Shown piece after piece: positions 8,501 to 16,659 of a DNA stretch of 64,000 bases (its first letter is position 1; every line of letters begins with the position of its first letter). The notes beneath the pieces were generated by a model, which ran no database searches, had not been told where the DNA came from, and saw nothing but the letters and a program-made list of their open reading frames with translations. A program made the position numbers and the translations under genes. The DNA lies in NCBI GenBank assembly GCA_938074445.1, contig CALJEK010000003.1, positions 1 through 64,000 on the forward strand, in the 5' to 3' direction. The stretch is from Candidatus Kryptoniota bacterium (lineage in GTDB: Bacteria > Bacteroidota > Ignavibacteria > Kryptoniales > Kryptoniaceae).

Positions 8501-9357
8501 TTCTCATCGACAATTTCTTTAATAGCTCTCACCGCTCTTGAGAGAGGAAAATAAGGACTATTTTGATAAATCATCGCCCGACATTTGGGCACAAACCATT
8601 CATTGATTAAAAACACATAAAACCCTCTGTCAACCTTTATTCCTAATTCATTAACTGCCTCTAAAATTGTCGAAACCTCAACAAGAGAAAGGTAAAATAT
8701 CTGCCCATTGTGGGAATGCGAAACAAATTTACCACCTGGTTCCAGTCTATAAACGGTGCTCCAGTCATTTCTTTCACTTTGCAACCATTTGATCATCTCG
8801 TTCAAAGGTTTTCGATTAAAAACATAAATTGATTTACCTACGTCAAGTCCGCTTAACACCTTATACATTCCATTTGGAGAGAAATAATTATCTGAGAAAC
8901 CAAACATCGTAACAATTCCTGGGTCATACATCTCATGGAAAAAACCATTTTTCACATAAGCTCGAATTATAGCGTTATACATCATATTAGCTTTATTAAC
9001 CATGTCAAGATCGTTGTTTTCCTCACCTATCATCTTTAATACATCGGGTCTTTGATTTATCATCCATGTATTTTCAGAGAGAGTCCTTGTTTGATAATTG
9101 AAATAATTTTTTACAAGAAAGCGATTTGAATCCAACATAAAACCGTGCTTAACATAAGCTTTAGCAAGTGAATAGCTTACCTGTTTATACTCTTCGTTTT
9201 TCCACCTCTTATATGCCATAAATATAGCATAGGCACAATGAATTGTTTCAGCAGTTCCCGACGCGTCGATTTCACTTCCTGGCTTATACCTCCATAAGAC
9301 GGCACTATCTATCCACGAATCTCGAACTATGTAATGCTTCTTTAAAATCTTTTTCAT
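8497..9357 (-). CDS. (Alpha/alpha)6-barrel glycosidase-like protein, BcsZ-like by position
   Basis: The 286-residue mostly helical protein has the rhythm of GH8/alpha-6 toroid enzymes: SEIDASGTAETIHCAYAIF near residue 35, repeated AYVKHGF / AYVKNGFF helix ends, and DNYFSPNGMYKVL. In cellulose-type operons the equivalent gene is BcsZ, a periplasmic GH8 endoglucanase. The chosen ATG at 9357 overlaps the upstream stop as ATGA. The ORF opens at 9435, but that extra part lies in another frame of the bcsB-like gene. No signal peptide is visible with this start, which is odd for a periplasmic glycosidase. Catalytic residues could not be assigned. Confidence 0.55.
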   Translation of the reverse strand: MKKILKKHYIVRDSWIDSAVLWRYKPGSEIDASGTAETIHCAYAIFMAYKRWKNEEYKQVSYSLAKAYVKHGFMLDSNRFLVKNYFNYQTRTLSENTWMINQRPDVLKMIGEENNDLDMVNKANMMYNAIIRAYVKNGFFHEMYDPGIVTMFGFSDNYFSPNGMYKVLSGLDVGKSIYVFNRKPLNEMIKWLQSERNDWSTVYRLEPGGKFVSHSHNGQIFYLSLVEVSTILEAVNELGIKVDRGFYVFLINEWFVPKCRAMIYQNSPYFPLSRAVRAIKEIVDEK

Positions 9358-11366
9358 CTTTTCTCCGCTACCTTTCTTGCATGCTCCTTCCCGCGAACAA
9401 AAATGTACACAAAAAGCATAATTATTAAAAGCCATGCAAAACCAATAATGAAAATCTTATACTGGTTAAAATAATCAATAAATGTCTTCTCACCCGCATA
9501 TCTAACTTTAATCAATTTACTTTCAACCTTGAAGAAATATTCTTTCTCGTAATCGAGTATCCCAACATTTCCGAACACGACATCATATTTTTTCTCAATC
9601 ACCTTCGCTGCTTCAAGAATTCTTTTATCTGAGTAAGCACCTATCCCTGTGATTAATAAAACTGAATTATCTCCCTTCCCATAAAAAATTTGCGCTATCC
9701 CAATTGAGGTTGTATCCCATAAAGTATAAAGAACTCTTCCAGTCCCAGCGCTTATGATTTTAAACCCAGACTTTAATTTCACGGGTATCTCATCAAACTT
9801 ACCAATTAAATCATCATCTTGATCGAGAACCCCAACAATATTATAATTTTTCAAAACGGTTTCATCAACAAGATCAGAATAAATCACACGAGGATAAAGA
9901 TATAAATTTTTTATCCCAGAGTTAATGACATAGACCATTCTCGCCAACGCCTCTATCTTCTCAAGTGTAACTTTCCTACTGAGAACGGCTATTGTTTCCC
10001 CGTACCCAAAAACGCCAGGAAAATGTTCAAAATTAAGAGATTCAGGCTTATAAGATTTTTCAATCTCTATGTAGGAAGCCACTTCATCAACTTTACAGAA
10101 GAAGTTAAACATAGCATTTTTACATTCCTCTGAACTCGGATAAAATACAAACTCAACTCTTATCGTGTTAACCTTCATTAAATTAAACCTGTTTACCGTA
10201 AATTTATGATTTATCCTGCCTTCTTCTGATAAGCGTCTACTTTCAATTAAGACACCGTTAAAATACACATTAAAAAATGCCCTTTCTATTTCCTTTAATA
10301 CTGGGGAGTAAGCAGCAGATATATTTATAGTAATTTTATCTGGCAAAACCCCAAATTCTGATATTTTGAGAGTATAATTTGTTCCAAGGATTCCAATCCC
10401 TGTAAGTTGTGAACTTGAGAAGCCAAGATCTTTAAAACTTAACTTAACGGGTGGGAGAAGGGGTTTGTGTTGCGGTAATTCTGAAGCTTCGCGGACCAAA
10501 AGAAAAGAACCAAAAGACGAAGCAGTTATATCAAAATTTAAAAATGCCATCAACGCTTTTCTTAAACCTTCCTCACTGAAACCAGTCAAAAACAAAATCT
10601 TCCTCTCTAAATTCTCGCCTTTAAGCTTCCCAGTGAAAAGGAATATCAAACCATCGCTTTGTAAAAATTTTCCAGAGATTAACTCCCTATATTTATCCGG
10701 AATCTTATCATACCTTGCTATTATCACAAGGTTAGAAACGGTGTCCGGCAATGTTTTAAAAGTTGCCATTTTAAATTCAACCTTAACCTTGTTCCTTAAG
10801 AAAGAATAAACCCAAACACTCCCTTCTATTTCTGCGGGGGATAAAGCATCTGGGATAACAATAAAAACTTTCCCTCTCAAATGCTCAAGATAATTCCATA
10901 TACCAATTTCCCCTTTAACTTCAATATAACGCACATAAACGAAAGATGTTTTACCAATTATGACATATAACCCATCGGTTTCTATATCCTTACACCTATC
11001 ACCCGTTATTTGCAAAAACCCCCTTACCTCAAGTTTAATATAGTCCGAAAAACTCAAATCAACTTTATCAAGCGGTATTATAACCCGACCTTTGATTTGA
11101 CTTAGCCGAATGGTTAGTACAGGCTTATCCCAAACAACAAATGTTAAGAAAGAATTTTTTAAATCAAGGGCGGGGGAGATATCAATGTTCAAATCAATAT
11201 AACTTAATGACGGGTCTACATTCTGACCGACTCTCAAAAATAATGTTGCGATTGGCGAAGGACCTTGAAGAACAATGTCTGAATATCCAAACTCGGTAAA
11301 GGGAATTTGTTCTGCTTTGATCAAAGAACAAAGGAAAATTAACAAAGCAAATGTTCTGTTGACCAT
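9354..11366 (-). CDS. BcsB-like periplasmic polysaccharide synthase subunit
   Basis: The 670-residue protein has a signal peptide (residues 1-18), two repeats of a BcsB-type carbohydrate-binding plus flavodoxin-like unit, and one C-terminal membrane anchor (YKIFIIGFAWLLIIMLFVYIF, about 630-655) before a short basic tail. The opening part, with a 'GPSP...LFLRV...SPALDLKNSFLTF' pattern, and the Cys-containing 'ITGDRCKDIETDGLYV' resemble BcsB, which guides the nascent polymer through the periplasm and anchors the synthase. The second repeat has SPVLKEIERAF and a matching EECKN. It is encoded between the CotH protein and the glycosidase-like protein, and pairs naturally with the GT2 at 5803-7665. 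Confidence 0.75.
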   Translation of the reverse strand: MVNRTFALLIFLCSLIKAEQIPFTEFGYSDIVLQGPSPIATLFLRVGQNVDPSLSYIDLNIDISPALDLKNSFLTFVVWDKPVLTIRLSQIKGRVIIPLDKVDLSFSDYIKLEVRGFLQITGDRCKDIETDGLYVIIGKTSFVYVRYIEVKGEIGIWNYLEHLRGKVFIVIPDALSPAEIEGSVWVYSFLRNKVKVEFKMATFKTLPDTVSNLVIIARYDKIPDKYRELISGKFLQSDGLIFLFTGKLKGENLERKILFLTGFSEEGLRKALMAFLNFDITASSFGSFLLVREASELPQHKPLLPPVKLSFKDLGFSSSQLTGIGILGTNYTLKISEFGVLPDKITINISAAYSPVLKEIERAFFNVYFNGVLIESRRLSEEGRINHKFTVNRFNLMKVNTIRVEFVFYPSSEECKNAMFNFFCKVDEVASYIEIEKSYKPESLNFEHFPGVFGYGETIAVLSRKVTLEKIEALARMVYVINSGIKNLYLYPRVIYSDLVDETVLKNYNIVGVLDQDDDLIGKFDEIPVKLKSGFKIISAGTGRVLYTLWDTTSIGIAQIFYGKGDNSVLLITGIGAYSDKRILEAAKVIEKKYDVVFGNVGILDYEKEYFFKVESKLIKVRYAGEKTFIDYFNQYKIFIIGFAWLLIIMLFVYIFVRGKEHARKVAEKR

Positions 11367-11379
11367 TTAAGTTGAAAAT

Positions 11380-14181
11380 TTATTTAACAAGCATCATTTT
11401 GCCAACCAGCATCCTCCCGCCGGCTTTCAACTTGTAGAAATAAACGCCACTTGACAGAGCCTCAGCGTTAAAATCAATGTAATGAAGTCCAGCTGATTTA
11501 TAGCCTTCAAATATTTTCCCAACCTTTCTTCCAAGCACATCATAAACCTCAAGCTCTACGTATGTTTCATACGGCAATTCAAACGTAATCCTGGTTGAAC
11601 TATTAAACGGGTTAGAATAATTTTGATAAAGTTTAAACTTTGATGGTGCATACGAAATTATTTTATCGTCAACTTTAACAATCCCGCCTTGATTTGTTGA
11701 TAAAATCAAACCAAATATTCCCGTAGCCCAACCATTCAACGAGTCGACAAAATCAATTGAATAAATATCCCGCCTCACACCTGTCGGCTGAATATTCCAT
11801 CTTCTTCCGCTGTCATTCGAGTAAAGTATAACGCCATCATCACAAGCGAGGAAAATTTTTGAAGTGTCAATTATTTTTATATCGTTCACCTTTACGCGCA
11901 GACCCAAAGCAGAACTTCTAATGTCGCCTGATATAAAATTCACAATGTAAACTGAATCATCACTTATCGCAACTACAAAACTTGGCTCAAAACATTTAAT
12001 TTTGTAAAGTTTTACAGTTGTGTCTTGACTTATGGTGAAACGGTTAACGTTTGTGCTTCCAGTTCCCCACATTATTATTTCATTCCCATTGACACTTAAA
12101 AATGTATCAACGCTGAATATGTCAGTCTCATATCCATATTTCCAGTTCAACTTCGTCCATGTATTCCCCCCATCTCTGGTATAATAGAGGCTATCGCCAC
12201 TGATAAACCCATATGAGCTATTTTTGTAAAATTTCACACTTTTTAGATCTTCTCTTGTATTGAGAGAAACCTTAGTTAAAATTGTATCTCCAATTCTACC
12301 TTTATAAACCAAACCTTGGTTACCCACGAAGAAAACGAGGGAATCGGTAAAATCAACATCGTTAAGCGCTATTTCAACCCCAAACGATTTTTGAAGCCAA
12401 CTATTTCCTCCATCCGTAGTCAAGAAAAACCTACTGGTTTCACCAACGATATAACCTATATTTCTGTTGAAAAATCTAACGCGATTTAGTTTATCCCACG
12501 TGTAAGTTTCAACTAATTTCCACCTGCGTTTGTAATCAACAGGAATAAACAAAACAAATGAATTATTTTGATTCATCTCCATTTCGGTCAAATTATCAAC
12601 CACAGCGAAATTCCCGTAGGAGTTAATGTATGTCTCAAGTTGATGCCAGGAATTTCCATCATAGCGGTGAAGTTTTAAAAATCTCTCATCAATTACACCA
12701 GGCATAACTTCTGTTCTTCTCGTACTTTGATCTTTGTATTCAATTCTAACCTTGACTCTAAACCTTGCATTTTCTGGATATGGAATGAATTTAAAAACTC
12801 TCTTAACAAATTTATTTTCCGATGATACCTCTGCGGGCAGATACGAATGAATACTATCCGGATAAACTATAACCGTAATACTATCAAGTCCCTGAACTTC
12901 ATAAAACCACATACTGCAAAGCAGTCTACCTATCTTGTCAACAAAGTGATAAACCGTATCTATTCTATCAATTCTCAAACTCACTTCATTTATATTACCC
13001 GGCCAAAAGTTCGAGAGCCATTTATAAAGAAAATGTCTTCGTGCAGTGACATAATATCTAAGCGCTTCAACTTGCTCCTCAAATTCTGAATTCGTCCCCC
13101 ATTTAAATTCGTCTATGTAAACATAACTCTTTATCAACTGATAATAATGATCGATCAAATTCTTCATTTTCTCTTCTGTGAAGACATTCGCAAGCACCGA
13201 ATCAAGCCTTTGTTTAAATCTATTCACAAGAGTTGAGTTCTGGAAAAATTTAGTTTTTAATGGATTATCAACTCCGTGATATGGCAGCATATACCAGTAT
13301 TTAAACTTATCACTTAATAGGTTTATCGGATATGGCAACGCTTGATCTCCGCCCCTCCCAAATGAAAGGTCATAATCCCAAGGAATTATCAACCATTTAT
13401 CTGTTGTTGAATCGTGGTAAAGGTAGTAGTTTTTATTATATGTATCGCCCATATGTGTAATCGTGTTAAGAACAAACCAATTTATAACCGACTCACTGAA
13501 AAATCTTTGGTCGATAAACTCGTGAAAATTTTCGACCGGCGTTTCATTTATTTCACGAATTAGTTGAATTAAATCGGAATAATTGCTGTCCGCGGGGAAT
13601 TTTTTCTCATAACATCGGTAGTAGTCATTTGAATCAGCAGGGATGAAAAGATCACCACAGTGATAGTTATCCGAAGGTTCGTACATTGAACCACCGCGAC
13701 TAAAACCAAATTTTTGTGGAGTGCGTTTAAATGTTTCATCGATTCGTTCAACAAAGAGATAAAGTCCGTAATTTTTATCGTTAATATAAAGATTGGCATA
13801 ATAAGTTTCAGGTCCGATCATTCTCATTTCTTTCCACAACTCCCATGTAAGTTTCTCACGTATGAGAGATTTATCCGTATACATCGCGTTAAACCCCATC
13901 CTACTCCATCCTTCAAACTCATTCCCCTTCTTAAACCTGATGTAAAAAGGTTTTTTGGGATAATATCTTGAGCTATGCCCTTTAAACCTAATTTCCCCCA
14001 GATATTGCGAACCATCGGAAACAAATCTCATTGGAATCCATGTGTTGTCCCATATACTTCGAGAATAAAGAATATACAAACTATCAGGATGAATGTAAAT
14101 GAAAAACTCCCTAACCTGAGAAAAAGTGCTTTGAGTTATCATCCCAAGCGAAAGAACGAAAAGGGATTCAACTCTCTTCAT
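11380..14181 (-). CDS. Secreted CotH-type kinase with YCF48-like repeats and T9SS sorting domain
   Basis: Three parts are seen in 933 residues. After a signal peptide (1-21), residues 25-400 are a CotH domain (IRFKGHSSRYYPKKPF; NYGLYLFVERID; IIPWDYDLSFGRGGD near 270). CotH proteins are atypical kinases in Bacillus spore coats. Residues about 560-840 form repeated blades (FTDSLVFFVGNQG, TRDGGNTWTKL, LYSNDSGRRWNIQP, DSLNGWATG) like YCF48/BNR propellers. The last 80 residues (FKLYQNYSNPFN, then VYDVLGRKVG) are a type A T9SS sorting domain, predicting export and surface attachment. It is the first gene of the operon. The protein substrate is unknown; a partner in or on the exopolysaccharide machine is inference. 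Confidence 0.87.
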   Translation of the reverse strand: MKRVESLFVLSLGMITQSTFSQVREFFIYIHPDSLYILYSRSIWDNTWIPMRFVSDGSQYLGEIRFKGHSSRYYPKKPFYIRFKKGNEFEGWSRMGFNAMYTDKSLIREKLTWELWKEMRMIGPETYYANLYINDKNYGLYLFVERIDETFKRTPQKFGFSRGGSMYEPSDNYHCGDLFIPADSNDYYRCYEKKFPADSNYSDLIQLIREINETPVENFHEFIDQRFFSESVINWFVLNTITHMGDTYNKNYYLYHDSTTDKWLIIPWDYDLSFGRGGDQALPYPINLLSDKFKYWYMLPYHGVDNPLKTKFFQNSTLVNRFKQRLDSVLANVFTEEKMKNLIDHYYQLIKSYVYIDEFKWGTNSEFEEQVEALRYYVTARRHFLYKWLSNFWPGNINEVSLRIDRIDTVYHFVDKIGRLLCSMWFYEVQGLDSITVIVYPDSIHSYLPAEVSSENKFVKRVFKFIPYPENARFRVKVRIEYKDQSTRRTEVMPGVIDERFLKLHRYDGNSWHQLETYINSYGNFAVVDNLTEMEMNQNNSFVLFIPVDYKRRWKLVETYTWDKLNRVRFFNRNIGYIVGETSRFFLTTDGGNSWLQKSFGVEIALNDVDFTDSLVFFVGNQGLVYKGRIGDTILTKVSLNTREDLKSVKFYKNSSYGFISGDSLYYTRDGGNTWTKLNWKYGYETDIFSVDTFLSVNGNEIIMWGTGSTNVNRFTISQDTTVKLYKIKCFEPSFVVAISDDSVYIVNFISGDIRSSALGLRVKVNDIKIIDTSKIFLACDDGVILYSNDSGRRWNIQPTGVRRDIYSIDFVDSLNGWATGIFGLILSTNQGGIVKVDDKIISYAPSKFKLYQNYSNPFNSSTRITFELPYETYVELEVYDVLGRKVGKIFEGYKSAGLHYIDFNAEALSSGVYFYKLKAGGRMLVGKMMLVK

Positions 14182-14202
14182 AATACCCGCAAATTTTTCT
14201 TT

Positions 14203-14231
14203 AAAATAACAAAAAATTCATTTAATGTCAA
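14203..14231 (-). promoter_or_regulatory. Promoter of the cotH-polysaccharide operon
   Basis: Reverse-strand TTGACA (14226-14231), 17-base spacer, TATTTT (14203-14208). Transcription would start about 15 bases before the cotH ATG. Genes down to 2824 are separated by 14 bases or fewer, or overlap, so this promoter could serve the whole block. Confidence 0.72.
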
Positions 14232-14313
14232 TTCTTGGCGAACAAAGTTAAAAATTTATAATACAGATGCCCTCAGCAGTAAGCAAACACCTTAACTGAA
14301 ACTGGGGGTGGAT

Positions 14314-14342
14314 TTGAATTTATCCGACCGCCCGAGTTATAT
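14314..14342 (+). promoter_or_regulatory. Promoter of the amidohydrolase-hem operon
   Basis: Forward -35 TTGAAT (14314-14319), 17-base spacer, -10 TTATAT (14337-14342). The predicted start, near 14349, falls inside the palindrome at 14346-14360. Confidence 0.55.
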
Positions 14343-14345
14343 TTA

Positions 14346-14360
14346 GTTTGAAATTCAAAC
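14346..14360. promoter_or_regulatory. Palindrome GTTTGAA-A-TTCAAAC at a predicted transcription start
   Basis: Perfect 7-bp arms around one base, 18 bases before the amidohydrolase ATG and directly after the predicted -10. Such placement suits a repressor operator or a 5'-terminal RNA hairpin. No regulator gene is adjacent. Confidence 0.4.
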
Positions 14361-14378
14361 AAAAATTGCAAAAATAAA

Positions 14379-15644
14379 ATGAGAAAAATATTTTATTGGC
14401 TGTTAATCCCCCTTTTCATCGCCCTATCCCAAGAAAAGCCTACCGTTGTAAAATGTGGCACTCTAATCGACGGTAAAAGCGATGAGGTTAAGAAAAATGT
14501 TTTAATTTTAATTAGCGGAAACAAAATTGAAAGGGTTGGAAATTTCAATATACCTGAAAACGCGAATATTATTGACCTTTCGGATATGACTGTTTTGCCC
14601 GGATTAATTGATTCCCATGTTCATTTTTTCCTTCACGAGGGGAGTTATGATGATCAGCTTCTTAAAGAATCGACACCATATCGGACGATAAGAGCGGTTG
14701 TTCACGCCAGACAAACCCTTGAAGCTGGGTTTACAACTGTTCGCGACCTCGAGACCGAAGGAGCTGGGTATGCAGATGTTGATTTAAAAAAAGCAATTGA
14801 TCAAGGCATAATTCCTGGTCCAAGGATGCAAGTTTCAACTCGAGCACTTTCCGTTACAGGTGGATATGCACTTATGGGATACTCCTGGGAGATACAGGTT
14901 CCAACAGGGGCACAGCTTGTTGATGGGGTTGACGAAGCGAGGAAAGCAGTAAGAGAACAGATAAAATATGGGGCTGACTGGATAAAAATATACGCGGACT
15001 CAAGAAGAAAACGTGGGGAGGTTGCCGACTCATTAACATGGTATCTTACGTTTTCAGATGATGAACTTAAAGCAATTGTTGAAGAAGCAAAGAAAATGAA
15101 TGTAAAAGTTGCTGCGCATTGTTATTCATCAATTGCTGCACAAAAGGCTGTAAATTCAGGCGTTGCTTCAATTGAACACGGTTTATATCTCGATGAACCA
15201 ACGCTCAAACTTATGAAGGAAAAGGGGGTTTACTACTGTCCAACATTGCTTGCTTATTATCGTTGGTCAAAACGAGAGGATTTAAGTCCAGAGGTTAAAA
15301 AAATGATTGAGAACACAGTTAAGCTTCACTCTGAAACTTTCAAGCGAGCTTTAAAAGTTGGGGTCAAAATTGCCTTTGGAAGCGATTTAACGGAAGCCCA
15401 CGGCTCGAATGCGGAGGAATTTGAACTTATGGTTAAATATGGGATGAAGCCAATGGATGCGATTAAATCAGCTACGAGCGTTGCAGCTGAACTCCTCGGA
15501 TGGCAAGACAAAATCGGAAGCATTGAACCCGGAAAACTTGCGGATATAATCGCTGTCAAAGGTGATCCGCTAAAAGATATAACTGTTCTCAAAGATGTTA
15601 AGTTTGTAATGAAAGATGGGAAAATAGTGAAAAATTCAAGGTAA
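14379..15644 (+). CDS. Secreted imidazolonepropionase-like amidohydrolase
   Basis: The 421-residue protein has a hydrophobic signal sequence (1-17) and a complete amidohydrolase domain. Metal and catalytic residues are all visible: DSHVHF near residue 78, the carboxylated-lysine region ADWIKIYAD, AAHCYS, IEHGLYLD and GSDL. It ends with SIEPGKLADIIAVKGDPL, usual for the family. Related secreted enzymes act as Xaa-Pro or other N-acyl/aryl dipeptidases, probably in the periplasm. No clear SD precedes the ATG. It is seven bases from hemH and probably co-transcribed, though no metabolic link to heme is obvious. Confidence 0.84.
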   Translation: MRKIFYWLLIPLFIALSQEKPTVVKCGTLIDGKSDEVKKNVLILISGNKIERVGNFNIPENANIIDLSDMTVLPGLIDSHVHFFLHEGSYDDQLLKESTPYRTIRAVVHARQTLEAGFTTVRDLETEGAGYADVDLKKAIDQGIIPGPRMQVSTRALSVTGGYALMGYSWEIQVPTGAQLVDGVDEARKAVREQIKYGADWIKIYADSRRKRGEVADSLTWYLTFSDDELKAIVEEAKKMNVKVAAHCYSSIAAQKAVNSGVASIEHGLYLDEPTLKLMKEKGVYYCPTLLAYYRWSKREDLSPEVKKMIENTVKLHSETFKRALKVGVKIAFGSDLTEAHGSNAEEFELMVKYGMKPMDAIKSATSVAAELLGWQDKIGSIEPGKLADIIAVKGDPLKDITVLKDVKFVMKDGKIVKNSR

Positions 15645-15651
15645 TTTTAAA

Positions 15652-16659
15652 ATGCCCGAATACGGAATCATTCTTTTAAACCTTGGTGGACCAGATTCAA
15701 CGAAAAATGTTGAAAAATTTCTCTTCAATTTATTTTCAGATCCAGACATATTTGAATTCCCATTCTCTCGAGCAACTCAAAAAATTTTTGCCTTTTTAAT
15801 TTCAAAATTGAGAGCAAGAAAAGTTATAAAATATTACCAGCAAATTGGGGGTCGCTCACCGATCTTAAGTTATACACTCGTTCAAGCCAAACTTCTTGAG
15901 AAAAAGCTCAAACCGTTACTCAATTGTAAAGTTTACATCGGGATGAGATATTGGCGTCCCCTGATAAATGAGGCACTTGAGATGGCGCTCAAAGATGACT
16001 CGCAAAAAATTATCCTCCTTCCACTTTACCCACAATATTCAGTTACGACAACTGGCTCAAGTTTTAATGAATTTTATCGTTCGTTGAGAAGACTAAACAT
16101 AAACAACAGGAAAATAATCGAAATTAAAAGTTATCCTGACAATGAAATTTATGTCAAGGCAATGGCTGAGCGAATTGAAGAGGCGATGGTGAACTTCAAC
16201 GCTGACGACTTTGAAAGCTTTGCACTTATATTCAGCGCCCACAGCATACCTGTTAAATTTATCAAAAGTGGCGACCCTTATCTTGAAGAGACGGTGAAAT
16301 CATACAATGCTATACTTGACTACCTTCGCAACAAATCGGAAAGAAAGGAAATTTACAAAAACGCAAGGGCAACGCTATGTTTCCAAAGTAGAGTTGGTCC
16401 AGTGAAATGGCTTGAACCTTCAACAGTTGAGACTGTAAAAAAACTTGCGGAAGAAGGAATTAAAAATATGCTTGTCGTTCCACTTAGCTTTGTATCGGAT
16501 AATATAGAGACGCTTTACGAACTTGGAATCTTTGTCAAGGATATAGCCATAAAAAATGGTGTTAAAAAATTTATAGTTGCTGAGCCACCAAATGACTCCG
16601 AAACATTTATTGAAGCACTTAAAAACATAGTTCTGGAGGCGGTAAAAAATGAAAGCTGA
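15652..16659 (+). CDS. hemH: Ferrochelatase
   Basis: Inserts ferrous iron into protoporphyrin IX, the last step of the protoporphyrin branch of heme synthesis. The 335-residue protein starts with YGIILLNLGGPDS, as HemH does. It has the PLYPQYS motif, the catalytic histidine in FSAHSIP near residue 194, and the conserved glutamate in VSDNIETLYELG near 280. The N-terminus, length and full motif set look intact. It overlaps the next gene, protoporphyrinogen oxidase, by 11 bases, so the two last enzymes of the pathway are translationally linked. Confidence 0.95.
   Translation: MPEYGIILLNLGGPDSTKNVEKFLFNLFSDPDIFEFPFSRATQKIFAFLISKLRARKVIKYYQQIGGRSPILSYTLVQAKLLEKKLKPLLNCKVYIGMRYWRPLINEALEMALKDDSQKIILLPLYPQYSVTTTGSSFNEFYRSLRRLNINNRKIIEIKSYPDNEIYVKAMAERIEEAMVNFNADDFESFALIFSAHSIPVKFIKSGDPYLEETVKSYNAILDYLRNKSERKEIYKNARATLCFQSRVGPVKWLEPSTVETVKKLAEEGIKNMLVVPLSFVSDNIETLYELGIFVKDIAIKNGVKKFIVAEPPNDSETFIEALKNIVLEAVKNES

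Noticed and set aside
9358-9435. N-terminal extension of the glycosidase-like gene (MAFNNYAFCV...)
   Set aside because: This part lies in an alternative frame of the bcsB-like 3' end and has no signal peptide or SD; the ATGA-coupled ATG at 9357 is preferred.
10465-10809. 114-residue forward frame opposite the bcsB-like gene
   Set aside because: Shadow of the real gene; no SD or family resemblance.
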